Shown piece by piece: positions 53,319-61,821 of a stretch of 64,000 bases of DNA. Position numbers and translations under genes: made by a program. The DNA comes from Lachnospiraceae bacterium. Lineage in GTDB: Bacteria; Bacillota; Clostridia; Lachnospirales; Lachnospiraceae. The stretch lies in contig CAAGLJ010000101.1 of NCBI GenBank assembly GCA_900770785.1, forward strand, positions 35,274-99,273, read 5' to 3'. The first letter of the stretch is position 1; each line of letters begins with the position of its first letter. Below the pieces are notes generated by a model. The model saw only the letters and a program-made list of their open reading frames with translations. It was not told the DNA's origin and searched no databases.

Positions 53319-53364
53319 CAAAGGCCTTTGGTCTAATGCCATAAAAATTTTTTTCCACTATAAT
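53319..53364 (+). promoter_or_regulatory. Palindrome and promoter of the P-type ATPase gene
   Basis: An imperfect palindrome around AAAGGCCTTT (53319-53334) lies just upstream of a TATAAT -10 (53359-53364). The -35 is weak. A second possible operator for the divergent TetR protein. Confidence 0.4.
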
Positions 53365-53396
53365 TCCCCTATCAAACCTGTGAGGAGGAAAATCAA

Positions 53397-56018
53397 TTGA
53401 CATTTTATCAACAACCCGTTCAGGAAGTCATTCGTCAGCTGTCATCGGATGAGCAAAAAGGCCTTACCGATGCCCAGGTGGAGGCTGCCCGACAGCAATA
53501 TGGAGAAAATCATTTGCGGGAAAAGAGAAAAAAGACGAATTTACAGCGATTCGCAGATCAGTTCAGGGATGTGATGATTCTCATTCTTCTTGCTGCTGCT
53601 TTCGTTTCTTTTGCCATTGCTTTTATGGAAGGAAATCCAAAGGAATTTTTTGAGCCTCTTCTCATCCTGCTGATCGTCCTTTTAAATGCCATTATGGGTG
53701 TTTTACAGGAAAGCAAAGCAGAAAAAGCCCTGGATGCCCTGAAAAATCTCTCTGCCCCCCATGCCCGGATTATTCGAAACCAGAAAGAGGATTTGATTGA
53801 TGCAAAAGAGCTGGTTCCCGGCGATATCATCCGACTGGAGGCCGGAGACTTCGTTCCCGCCGACGCCCGCCTGATTCGCTCTGTCAGTTTAAAATCCGAG
53901 GAATCTGCCCTTACCGGAGAATCTCTTCCTGCCGAAAAAAGTGCTTCAGCAAAGGTTGCAAAAAACGCTCCCCTGGGAGACCGTCAGAATATGGTTTTTT
54001 CCGGCTGCTGTATTACATACGGAACGGCTCTGGCCATCGTCACTGCCACCGGTATGAATACGGAAATGGGAAAAATCGCAAATCTTTTAGAGGGGGAAGA
54101 AAACTCCCAGACCCCTTTACAGAAGAAGCTGGCTCAGCTGGGCAAGCACCTGGGCTTTATGGCTCTGGCAGCCTGCGGAATCATTTTTGTGGTAGGTCTG
54201 GCAAACGGTATCCCTGCCCTGGAAATTTTCATGACTGCCGTATCTTTAGCAGTTTCTGCCATTCCTGAGGGTCTTCCTGCCATTGTCACCATCGTTCTTT
54301 CCATCGGTGTCCAGAGAATGGTCAGTAAAAATGCCATTATCCGCCGTCTCCCTGCTGTAGAAACTCTGGGCAGCGCTTCGGTCATCTGCTCGGATAAAAC
54401 GGGAACCCTGACCCAGAACCGGATGACTTTAGTCAGTGTCTGCTGCAACGGGTGGGAGCAGGCACAGAAGCTACCTACCCAGGATGCTTTCCCGGATGAG
54501 GTAAAGCAGCTTCTTTCCTATGCTGTTCTTTGCTGTGACGGCTCCGTCCTGTTTCATGAGGAAGGGGAGCAGCATATTGGAGACCCCACAGAAACGGCTA
54601 TCGTACTGGCTGCCCATAAGCTGGGGCTTGAAAAGAATGTTCTGAACGAGGCTCATCCCCGGCTGGCCGAAATTCCTTTCGACTCCGACCGGAAGCTGAT
54701 GACCACGGTTCATACGATTAATGGTAAATTTATCGCCATTGTAAAGGGTGCCTTTGATGTGATGAGCAGCCGCTGTATCGAGGGTAATCTGGCTCTGGCA
54801 AAAAAAATCAATGAGGAAATGAGTACCCAGGCTCTCCGCGTACTGGCTATTGCCTATAAAGAGCTGGATTTAATCCCTGATGAGGCAGTCCCCTCCGAAC
54901 TGGAGAAGGATCTTTCCTTCCTTGGACTGGTGGGCATGATCGATCCCCCAAGACCGGAAGCGAAAGCGGCTGTAGAAACCTGCCGCAAAGCGGGAATCCG
55001 ACCTGTAATGATTACCGGCGACCATGTGGTCACTGCTTCTGCCATCGCCTCCCAGCTGGGTATCTTACAGCCCGGTGATAAGGCCATTACCGGTGTAGAG
55101 CTGGACTCCCTCTCCGACGAGCAGCTGGATATGGAAATCGAGCATATTTCCGTCTATGCCCGGGTCTCTCCTGAGAATAAGATCCGTATCGTCAAAGCAT
55201 GGCAGCGAAAGGATCAGGTGGTAGCCATGACCGGTGACGGCGTCAATGATGCTCCTGCTCTTAAGGCCGCAGATATCGGCTGTGCTATGGGAATTACCGG
55301 AACCGACGTGGCAAAGGGTGCTGCAGACATGACTCTTACGGATGATAACTTTGCTACTATTGTAGATGCTGTACGGGAGGGTCGCGGTATTTACGCCAAT
55401 ATTAAAAAGGTGGTCGGCTTTCTCCTTGGAACCAACATCGGAGAAGTGGTTTCCGTATTTACCGCCATGCTGTTGTGGCATAAATCTCCCTTCCTGTCCA
55501 TGCAGCTTCTGTGGATTAATCTGGTAACCGACAGCCTTCCAGCCATAGCTTTAGGTATGGAGGCAGTGGAAAAGGATATTATGAATAAAGAACCCAAACC
55601 CAAAAGTGAAAGCCTTTTCGCTCATGGCTTCGGTATGCGCATTGTTTTCCAGGGCCTGATGTTCGGTGCCCTTGCCCTGATTGCCTTTCGTATCGGCGAA
55701 GGAGCCACAGGACAGCTGGCCGGAGGCCAGACCATGGCCTTTATGGTGATGGCTCTCTCTCAGGTGCTTCAGGCTTACAATATGCGTTCCGAGCATTCCC
55801 TCTTTGCCATTGGCCTGTTTTCCAATAAGCAGTTAAACTGGGCGGCTCTGCTCTCTCTTGTGCTGGTATTGATTGTATTGTTTACTCCCTTATCGGTAGC
55901 CTTTGGATTAATCTTCCTTAGCCCCAATTTATATCTGATTGCCCTCGGGCTGATTCTGGTGCCTCTCGTCGTTATGGAGGCCTCCAAAGCCCTGGGCCTG
56001 ATTCGACATCATGGATAA
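53397..56018 (+). CDS. Calcium-type P-type ATPase
   Basis: An 873-residue P2A ATPase. The actuator domain has ALTGESLPAEK, the phosphorylation site is CSDKTGTLTQ (Asp333), and the hinge is MTGDGVNDAPALKAADIG. Membrane motifs include IPEGLPAIV in segment 4 (Glu291) and NLVTDSLPAIALG in segment 6, the pattern of SERCA/PMR1-like Ca2+ (or Mn2+) pumps. It exports the ion from the cytoplasm. The start is TTG with AGGAGG nine bases upstream. It is followed by a strong terminator, so it is monocistronic, and is divergent from the TetR gene. Confidence 0.96.
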   Translation: MTFYQQPVQEVIRQLSSDEQKGLTDAQVEAARQQYGENHLREKRKKTNLQRFADQFRDVMILILLAAAFVSFAIAFMEGNPKEFFEPLLILLIVLLNAIMGVLQESKAEKALDALKNLSAPHARIIRNQKEDLIDAKELVPGDIIRLEAGDFVPADARLIRSVSLKSEESALTGESLPAEKSASAKVAKNAPLGDRQNMVFSGCCITYGTALAIVTATGMNTEMGKIANLLEGEENSQTPLQKKLAQLGKHLGFMALAACGIIFVVGLANGIPALEIFMTAVSLAVSAIPEGLPAIVTIVLSIGVQRMVSKNAIIRRLPAVETLGSASVICSDKTGTLTQNRMTLVSVCCNGWEQAQKLPTQDAFPDEVKQLLSYAVLCCDGSVLFHEEGEQHIGDPTETAIVLAAHKLGLEKNVLNEAHPRLAEIPFDSDRKLMTTVHTINGKFIAIVKGAFDVMSSRCIEGNLALAKKINEEMSTQALRVLAIAYKELDLIPDEAVPSELEKDLSFLGLVGMIDPPRPEAKAAVETCRKAGIRPVMITGDHVVTASAIASQLGILQPGDKAITGVELDSLSDEQLDMEIEHISVYARVSPENKIRIVKAWQRKDQVVAMTGDGVNDAPALKAADIGCAMGITGTDVAKGAADMTLTDDNFATIVDAVREGRGIYANIKKVVGFLLGTNIGEVVSVFTAMLLWHKSPFLSMQLLWINLVTDSLPAIALGMEAVEKDIMNKEPKPKSESLFAHGFGMRIVFQGLMFGALALIAFRIGEGATGQLAGGQTMAFMVMALSQVLQAYNMRSEHSLFAIGLFSNKQLNWAALLSLVLVLIVLFTPLSVAFGLIFLSPNLYLIALGLILVPLVVMEASKALGLIRHHG

Positions 56019-56043
56019 CCGCCAGAGGGGATAAAGGATAAAA

Positions 56044-56092
56044 GGATATCTTAAAAGTCTCTTCCTGACTTTTTGAGATATCCTTCTTTTTT
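56044..56092 (+). terminator. Terminator of the P-type ATPase gene
   Basis: GGATATCT (56044-56051) and AGATATCC (56076-56083) with inner AAAAGTC/GACTTTT pairing, followed by TTCTTTTTT. Confidence 0.9.
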
Positions 56093-56126
56093 CATTGTGG
56101 AAACAGCTTTTCCGGCTTTACCGGAT

Positions 56127-56909
56127 TCATCCTTCTGTTCCATTTTCTCTTTGGGCAAAATAATAGTACTTCTTTCCCTCTTCTTCAAAAATGCGGGTAT
56201 GGATTCTAAACACCCGATCCAGTGCCCCCGAAGCAATTATTTCTTCTGGACTGCCGCTGGTCACAATCTTTCCCCTGTCCATTAAAATCAGATAGTCCGA
56301 ATATTCCAGGGCCAGATTCAAATCGTGAAGTACCATGACGATGGTTTTTCCCCCTTCGTTCAGTCCACGTACCAGTTCCATCAATTCAAAACGAATATGA
56401 ATGTCCAGCCAGGTGGTAGGCTCATCCAGAAAAATCAGTTCCGTATCCTGAGCCAGTGCCATAGCAATATAGGCCCTCTGCCGTTCTCCCCCGGATAACC
56501 GGTTTACCAGCCTGTGTTTGTAGGACACAATATTCACCTGGTTCATCGCCTGTTCAATATGATTTTGATCCTCTTTGGTAAGTCCCTGTCCATACTTTTG
56601 ATAGGGGTAGCGCCCATAGGACACCAGATCTGCTACTTCAATTTCCGGCGGTCGGTTGCTTTGTGCAAGCATGGCCAACTGACGGGCCAGCTCCTTGGGC
56701 TTCATGGCCTTTATACTTTTCTTTTTTAATAAGACCTCCCCCATGGAAGCGGGCAAAAGTCCACCGGCTATTTTTAATAAGGTACTCTTGCCACTGCCAT
56801 TAGGCCCCAGAATGGTCGTAATTTTCCCCGCAGGAAAGGAGATGGAAACATCCTCCAAAAGAGGAGCGGCGCCGGGATAGGCAAAGGAAATATTTTTCAG
56901 CTCAATCAT
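56127..56909 (-). CDS. Iron-type ABC transporter ATPase (FecE-like)
   Basis: A 260-residue ATPase with Walker A GPNGSGKST, signature LSGGERQRAYIAMALAQ, Walker B LIFLDEPTTWLD and H-loop VLHDLNLAL, all as in siderophore/heme/B12 importers. The ATG lies inside the last codons of the permease gene (8-bp overlap), so it is coupled. It is the last gene of the rSAM-SBP-permease-ATPase operon. Confidence 0.94.
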   Translation of the reverse strand: MIELKNISFAYPGAAPLLEDVSISFPAGKITTILGPNGSGKSTLLKIAGGLLPASMGEVLLKKKSIKAMKPKELARQLAMLAQSNRPPEIEVADLVSYGRYPYQKYGQGLTKEDQNHIEQAMNQVNIVSYKHRLVNRLSGGERQRAYIAMALAQDTELIFLDEPTTWLDIHIRFELMELVRGLNEGGKTIVMVLHDLNLALEYSDYLILMDRGKIVTSGSPEEIIASGALDRVFRIHTRIFEEEGKKYYYFAQRENGTEG

Positions 56910-57924
56910 GGGCCTTCCTCCTGCTGCGAATAATCAAATAAATGAAAAAGGGGCCTCCAAGGAAGGACAACAGAATACCCACCGGAAGCTCATAGGGTGC
57001 AAAAGCCATTCGGGAAAGCAAATCACAGAGCACCACAAAGGCTGCACCGCCAAATATGCTGGCGGGAACCAGATACCGATTGTCGTTTCCCACCAGAAAG
57101 CGAAGAGCATGAGGAATAATCAGGCCCACAAAGCCGATAAGACCGGCAAAGCTGACCGCTGCTCCTGCCAGCAGGGCCGCTGTCATCACCAGAAAAAAGC
57201 GGATTCTCGTCACCGACATTCCCAAAGACCTGGCAGTATCACTGCCCAAAGAAACAATGTTCATATCCCTTCGCATCACCATAGCCAATAAAAAGCCGAC
57301 TAAAATATACCACAGAGGAAATTCCAGCCGTTTCAGGGTCAGGGTGGACAGGCCTCCTACCAGAAAGTTACTGGCACCAATATAGGCATCAGGGTACAAA
57401 ATCATGATGCAGTTCATCCCCGCCCCCAAAACACTGCTTATGGCAATTCCGGTAAGAACCAGTGCAACCCGGGATACTCCCTTGCCCATAGCCAGAGCAA
57501 AAATAAGCAGGGCAGTAAGCAGGGCTCCCAGGAAAGCAGCCAGCGGCAGCAATGAATCCCTGGAAGGGAAGAAGGCTGAACACAGAAGTACCAAAAGACC
57601 TGCCCCACTGTTCACTCCAATGACATTAGGGCTGGCCAGGGGATTCTGCAATACCGCCTGTAAAATACTGCCGGATACAGCAAAAGCGCTACCCGCCAGC
57701 AAGCCCCCCAAAACTCTGGGAAGTCTGCTGTGGACAACAATGCGATAGGCGGCAGATGAAGTATCTTTGGCAGCCAGGGCTTTAAAAAAAGCCGTAGGAG
57801 TAATATTACTGGAGCCCAGAGTCAAGCCCATAATGGCAGCCACAAGGGCTGCTGCCAGGGCTATGACCAATGCCAGACGTCCCTTTTGCTGCGTCGTAAG
57901 TTGATTTTTCTCTATCCTGTTCAT
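56902..57924 (-). CDS. Iron-type ABC transporter permease (FecCD family)
   Basis: A 340-residue permease with about ten membrane segments. SRLPRVLGGLLAGSAFAVSGSILQAVLQNPLASPNVIGVNSGAGL and GLIGFVGLIIPHALRFLVGNDNRYLVPASIFGGAAFVVLCDLL are diagnostic of the FecCD family, which forms a homodimer. It passes iron-siderophore, heme or corrinoid. It sits between the binding protein and the ATPase. Confidence 0.95.
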   Translation of the reverse strand: MNRIEKNQLTTQQKGRLALVIALAAALVAAIMGLTLGSSNITPTAFFKALAAKDTSSAAYRIVVHSRLPRVLGGLLAGSAFAVSGSILQAVLQNPLASPNVIGVNSGAGLLVLLCSAFFPSRDSLLPLAAFLGALLTALLIFALAMGKGVSRVALVLTGIAISSVLGAGMNCIMILYPDAYIGASNFLVGGLSTLTLKRLEFPLWYILVGFLLAMVMRRDMNIVSLGSDTARSLGMSVTRIRFFLVMTAALLAGAAVSFAGLIGFVGLIIPHALRFLVGNDNRYLVPASIFGGAAFVVLCDLLSRMAFAPYELPVGILLSFLGGPFFIYLIIRSRRKAHD

Positions 57925-57943
57925 TCTCTTTTATCACTTATAT

Positions 57944-58981
57944 TTATTTGGTCAGCACATCCGCAAGATAAGCGTAGCTGTCTGCCCATTTTGCATTGGG
58001 TTTATATAAAAACTGTTCTCTGGGAAGGAGAATATATTTCCCATTCTTTACTGCGGTAAGACTGTTCCATGCGGGATTGCTCTCCACATTTTCCTGCAGC
58101 GCTCTTTTGGTTTCCTCATCACTATTTCCCATGGCAATAACAAAAATATAGTCCGGGTCAATTTCAATAATTTCTTCCATGCTGAAATCCTTAAGCAGAC
58201 TGGGATAATCATCCAGTATATTGTGGCAGCCCAGCTCTGTCAGCATACGTCCCGTCATGGAATCGGAGCTTTGAGGCCTGATTCCGCCGGAAAAGGTAAT
58301 GAGCAGCAAAAAGGAAGGCTCTCCCTCCAGACCGGTATCTGCAAGAATCTGTTCCACCTGGCTTTGTACGGCTGCACCATTCTTTTCATAGGCGGCTGAA
58401 TCACCGGTAATATCTGTACAGATTTTCAGCATATTCAGATAATCCTCAAAATGGGTTACACTGAAATAGGCTGCCGGGATTTCTGCCGCAGCCAGAGAAT
58501 CCTTTAAGGCAACATGGCTGTCGGTCCAAACGGTCTCAGCAGATAACAGAACCAAATCCGGCTCCAGAGCCAGCAGCTCTTCCATATTGGGGTTCTGATA
58601 GGTTCCTACATTGACTGCCTGCTCAGGTATTCCCAAATCTCTGTTATCTGTAGTATCTTCGGAGGTACCCACCAGAGTATCTGCTCCTCCTGCCAGAACC
58701 CAGATTTCCGCAAAGCTTCCCATCAGTGTAACTACTCTTTGAGGATTATCCACAGTTATCTCCTGTCCCAGTGCATCGGTGAAGGTGTAAGGCCCTTTTA
58801 CCGCAGTCTTTTCTTCGTCTTTCTCCTGAGCTGCCGTTTCCCAGGCTGCATCCGCTTCCCCGCTTCCAGCTGCCTCATTGTTTACGGCCTGCTGCTTCTT
58901 CTGAGCATTCCCGCCGCAGCCTGTAAGACAGGATAAGGCCAGGACAAACACGGTTAATGTGCAAACGATTTTCTTTTTCAT
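57944..58981 (-). CDS. Iron-type ABC substrate-binding lipoprotein
   Basis: A 345-residue lipoprotein with lipobox ALSCLTGCGG. The binding domain (from about 65) shows TFTDALGQEITVDNPQRVVTLMGSFAEIWVLAGG and NPNMEELLALEPDLVLLS, the PF01497 pattern, with a long connecting helix. It would bind a chelated iron or tetrapyrrole. The ligand is not readable from the sequence. Confidence 0.93.
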   Translation of the reverse strand: MKKKIVCTLTVFVLALSCLTGCGGNAQKKQQAVNNEAAGSGEADAAWETAAQEKDEEKTAVKGPYTFTDALGQEITVDNPQRVVTLMGSFAEIWVLAGGADTLVGTSEDTTDNRDLGIPEQAVNVGTYQNPNMEELLALEPDLVLLSAETVWTDSHVALKDSLAAAEIPAAYFSVTHFEDYLNMLKICTDITGDSAAYEKNGAAVQSQVEQILADTGLEGEPSFLLLITFSGGIRPQSSDSMTGRMLTELGCHNILDDYPSLLKDFSMEEIIEIDPDYIFVIAMGNSDEETKRALQENVESNPAWNSLTAVKNGKYILLPREQFLYKPNAKWADSYAYLADVLTK

Positions 58982-59023
58982 CCATTTTCTCCCTTATAAT
59001 TACTATTTTAATTACGCTTTTTA

Positions 59024-60022
59024 CTACATAATGTTTTTTCCAAAGGCACAATAACTGTCTTCCTGCAAAATATCACCCTCATGGTAATATGCTGCCCGGG
59101 CGCGACAGCCGCCGCAAATATCCTTATAGCCGCATTTTCCGCAGGAGCCCTGGTAATCCTGGGTTCTCAGGGTCTCAAAAACAGGACTGCTGTTCCAGAT
59201 TTCATCGAAGGCAGTCTCATGTACATCTCCCGCCTCTTCCACCATGTAGGCACATGGACGTACCTTCCCGGTGGGGCTGATAATACAGTAGGTTAAACCA
59301 GCCAGACAGCCTCTGCTGAAACGATCATTTATGTCCACTCCCACCTGTTTTGCTACCCGGGTAAACTGGGGGGCACAGGTGGGTTTAATGGAAATCGGTA
59401 CCTCCTTTTGTTTTTCCATAATGGTTCGCAGCAGGTTCTCGTATTCCATTACCTCCACCGCATTCTTTTCTATAAATACTCCCCTTCCAACAGGAATCAA
59501 AAAGAAAATATATTCCGCAATGGCTCCCATTTCTACTGCAAAATCGATGATGTCACAGATTTCTTCCTTGTTCCAGTCCATGATAGTAGTGTGAATCTGA
59601 AAAGGCAGACCCACCTTGCGGCAATTTTTCATTCCCTCTATGGTTCGGGCATAGGCCTCGGGATTTCCGCGAAAGGTGTTATGTTTTTCCTCATCCAGAC
59701 TGTCCAGACTGATTCCCATAGCCATGGCACCTGCCTCCTTCAGCCTCTGTGCCACTTCTTCGGTAATCAGCATACCATTCGTTCCGAATACAGGACGAAG
59801 TCCTTTAGAAGCAGCATAGGAAACCAGTTCATAGATATCCGGCCGCATCAACGGCTCACCGCCACTGAAAATCATAATTTTGAATCCTGCCCGGGCAATC
59901 CCGTCAATCAATTCTTTCCCTTCCTGAGTAGTCAGCTCTGCCTCCTTTGCCTCTCCTGCGTCCTGGTAGCAATGACTGCAAGTCAAATTGCATTGATTTG
60001 TGGTCATCCAAGATACGATCAT
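59024..60022 (-). CDS. Radical SAM/SPASM protein (AhbD/NirJ-like)
   Basis: A 332-residue radical SAM enzyme. The cluster motif is CNLTCSHC (residues 12-19), then SGGEP and the TIM-barrel part. A C-terminal SPASM-type segment has CLAGLTYCIISPTGKVRPCAYM and CGKCGYKDICGGCRAR, with a last Cys in DSYCAFG. The pattern is closest to AhbD/NirJ2-type tetrapyrrole-modifying enzymes, but I cannot exclude peptide-modifying SPASM enzymes. It leads the iron-type ABC operon, directly after a Fur box, so it probably works on an iron-linked substrate. Confidence 0.85.
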   Translation of the reverse strand: MIVSWMTTNQCNLTCSHCYQDAGEAKEAELTTQEGKELIDGIARAGFKIMIFSGGEPLMRPDIYELVSYAASKGLRPVFGTNGMLITEEVAQRLKEAGAMAMGISLDSLDEEKHNTFRGNPEAYARTIEGMKNCRKVGLPFQIHTTIMDWNKEEICDIIDFAVEMGAIAEYIFFLIPVGRGVFIEKNAVEVMEYENLLRTIMEKQKEVPISIKPTCAPQFTRVAKQVGVDINDRFSRGCLAGLTYCIISPTGKVRPCAYMVEEAGDVHETAFDEIWNSSPVFETLRTQDYQGSCGKCGYKDICGGCRARAAYYHEGDILQEDSYCAFGKNIM

Positions 60023-60041
60023 AGTCTTTCTCCTCCCCTGT

Positions 60042-60056
60042 TGATAATTTTTATCA
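60042..60056. promoter_or_regulatory. Fur box
   Basis: TGATAAT-T-TTTATCA matches the 7-1-7 Fur consensus TGATAAT-N-ATTATCA with one mismatch; the outer bases extend the dyad to GTTGATAAT...ATCAAC. It lies 20 bases before the radical SAM start codon, where bound repressor would block transcription or elongation. Confidence 0.75.
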
Positions 60057-60191
60057 ACAAAAACAAAATAGTGTCTTATTTTATCACATTAGCAAAAGAA
60101 AGCCTATTGTACATATACTACAGACTGGAGGAGTAATATTTGTATAATTTCTACGGTTGACTTCTCAGCAGCTTCGTTGTAGTGTTTTTCT

Positions 60192-60213
60192 AAGTATTTA
60201 TCAAGTATTTATC
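60192..60213 (+). repeat. Tandem 11-bp direct repeat
   Basis: AAGTATTTATC occurs twice in tandem (60192-60202 and 60203-60213), about 25 bases upstream of the start codon of the flavodoxin-ferredoxin gene. It could be a regulator-binding site or a replication artefact. Confidence 0.7.
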
Positions 60214-60238
60214 CTGAAAAGCCAGAAAGGAGAATTCT

Positions 60239-61063
60239 ATGAAAATCAACCAGGTAACCGCCGTTTATTACAGTGCCACCGGAAATACCAGAGAGGTAGT
60301 TTTAGCAATCGGAAAGCAGATTGCCCAGGCTCTTGACGTTCCATTTAAAGAATGTAGCTACACTTTGCCTGCTTCCCGTAAGGCACACTATCATTTTTCT
60401 TCTTCCGATCTGGTGCTTTTTGCCACTCCCGTTTATGCTGGCCGGGTTCCCAATAAGATGCTTCCCTTCGTGGAAAGTGGATTTACCGGAAACGGAGCTC
60501 TGGCCGTACCCATCGTTGCTTTTGGCAATCGCAGCTTTGACAATGGACTCATCGAATTACGCAATCTGCTGGAGGCCAATGGTTTTCATACTATAGGGGC
60601 AGCAGCTGTGGTCACCGGTCATGCCTTTTCCGATGCCATTTCTCCCGGAAGGCCGGATGCCGCGGACTGGCAAATCCTGAATCAGTTTGCCCTGGATGTG
60701 GCTTCAAAGGTTCAGGCATTGAAAGAAGTGCCTGCTGCGATTTTTGTTCCCGGAGACAATCCCCCTTTGGCCTATTACACTCCTTTGGGCGTAGATGGAA
60801 AACCTACCGTTTTTTTGAAAGCCAAGCCACAAACCGTAGCTGAGTGGTGTGACGGCTGCGGAATCTGCGTAGAAGCCTGCCCTATGGCAGCTATCAGCGA
60901 GGAGGATCCCACCCAGGTTCCGGGAACCTGTATCAAATGTCAGGCCTGTATAAAAATCTGTCCTACCAGAGCAAAATATTTTGATGATGAAGCCTTTTTA
61001 TCCCATGTCAAGATGCTGGAGCAGAATTATACTGCACGCAAAGAACCCCAGGTGTTTATTTAA
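60239..61063 (+). CDS. EFR1-type flavodoxin-ferredoxin protein
   Basis: A 274-residue protein with an N-terminal flavodoxin-like domain (FMN phosphate loop YYSATGNTREVV; VPIVAFGNRSFDNGL) and a C-terminal ferredoxin domain with two 4Fe-4S motifs: CDGCGICVEACP and CIKCQACIKICP. The architecture is called EFR1 in databases. It can carry single electrons between ferredoxin- and flavin-linked enzymes. Divergent from the radical SAM gene, for which it would be a natural electron donor; this pairing is inference. Confidence 0.9.
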   Translation: MKINQVTAVYYSATGNTREVVLAIGKQIAQALDVPFKECSYTLPASRKAHYHFSSSDLVLFATPVYAGRVPNKMLPFVESGFTGNGALAVPIVAFGNRSFDNGLIELRNLLEANGFHTIGAAAVVTGHAFSDAISPGRPDAADWQILNQFALDVASKVQALKEVPAAIFVPGDNPPLAYYTPLGVDGKPTVFLKAKPQTVAEWCDGCGICVEACPMAAISEEDPTQVPGTCIKCQACIKICPTRAKYFDDEAFLSHVKMLEQNYTARKEPQVFI

Positions 61064-61073
61064 ACACCCGGGG
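61046..61073 (+). terminator. Terminator overlapping the stop codon
   Basis: CCCCAGGTGTTTA (61046-61058) pairs with TAAACACCCGGGG (61061-61073) with one mismatch, followed by CTTTT. The stem contains the TAA stop (61061-61063) of the EFR1-type gene. It may also serve the converging ktrA. Confidence 0.8.
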
Positions 61074-61077
61074 CTTT

Positions 61078-61755
61078 TCACTTTTCCATCCATTCTGACA
61101 GGCGGCGGATTCCCTCTTTGCTGCCGGACACAAAAAGAACATCCTCTTTGCGGAAAAGATAATCCGGCTGAATCACCTCCATTACATTTCCTCTGTTTTC
61201 AATGGCGATGATATTCAGATCGAATTGGGCTCTTAAATTCACCTCCTGGACGGTTTTTCCCACTGCCGAACCAGGAATATGCAGCTTGGAAATATTGATT
61301 TTTTCGCTAAGCTGGATAAAGTCCAGCACTCTGGCGGTCTCCAGTCTGCTTGCCAGTCTCAGGGCCATGTCGTGTTCCGGGTAAACCACCTGGGCTCCCA
61401 GCTTTTCCAGAATTTTCCCATGATCCACGCTGTTGGCCTTTGCAATTACCGTTCCTACGCCCATTTCCACCAGATTCAGAGTCGTTAAAATGGAAGTATC
61501 CAGATGTTCACCGATACAGACCACAGCCACATCACAGTTCTGTATCCCTGCCTCCTCCATAGTCTTTTTATCCAGAGAATGAACCTCAAAAGCATTCTCC
61601 GTATACTCCCGCAGCTCACGAATTTTTTCACTGTCCTGATCCATGACCAAAAGCTCTGCCCCCGAGGCAGCCAGTTCAATAGCCAGAGCTTTGCCGAAAC
61701 GCCCCAGGCCGATAATGGCATAGGTTATTTTGTCATTTTTCTTTTTTAGAAGCAT
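61078..61755 (-). CDS. ktrA: KtrA-type potassium uptake regulatory protein
   Basis: A 225-residue protein with an N-terminal RCK_N Rossmann fold (YAIIGLGRFGKALAIELAASGAELLVMDQDSEKI) that binds ATP/ADP in known KtrA, and a C-terminal RCK_C domain (KINISKLHIPGSAVGKTVQEVNL) that can bind c-di-AMP. It gates the KtrB channel-like transporter. It follows ktrB with 66 bases between. Confidence 0.95.
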   Translation of the reverse strand: MLLKKKNDKITYAIIGLGRFGKALAIELAASGAELLVMDQDSEKIRELREYTENAFEVHSLDKKTMEEAGIQNCDVAVVCIGEHLDTSILTTLNLVEMGVGTVIAKANSVDHGKILEKLGAQVVYPEHDMALRLASRLETARVLDFIQLSEKINISKLHIPGSAVGKTVQEVNLRAQFDLNIIAIENRGNVMEVIQPDYLFRKEDVLFVSGSKEGIRRLSEWMEK

Positions 61756-61821
61756 AGGTTATACCTTTCCTTTTTCCATCTGATTTTTTCATGGTAATCT
61801 CTTCTTTTGGGCTGCAAATTC

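Noticed and set aside
59024..60022. Naming the radical SAM gene ahbD or nirJ
   Set aside because: The cysteine pattern fits, but no other heme-biosynthesis gene is nearby, and SPASM enzymes of other functions share it.
60239..61063. The flavodoxin-ferredoxin protein as a missing RnfB
   Set aside because: RnfB has an N-terminal membrane anchor and its own cluster pattern; this protein has a flavodoxin domain and lies 53 kb away.
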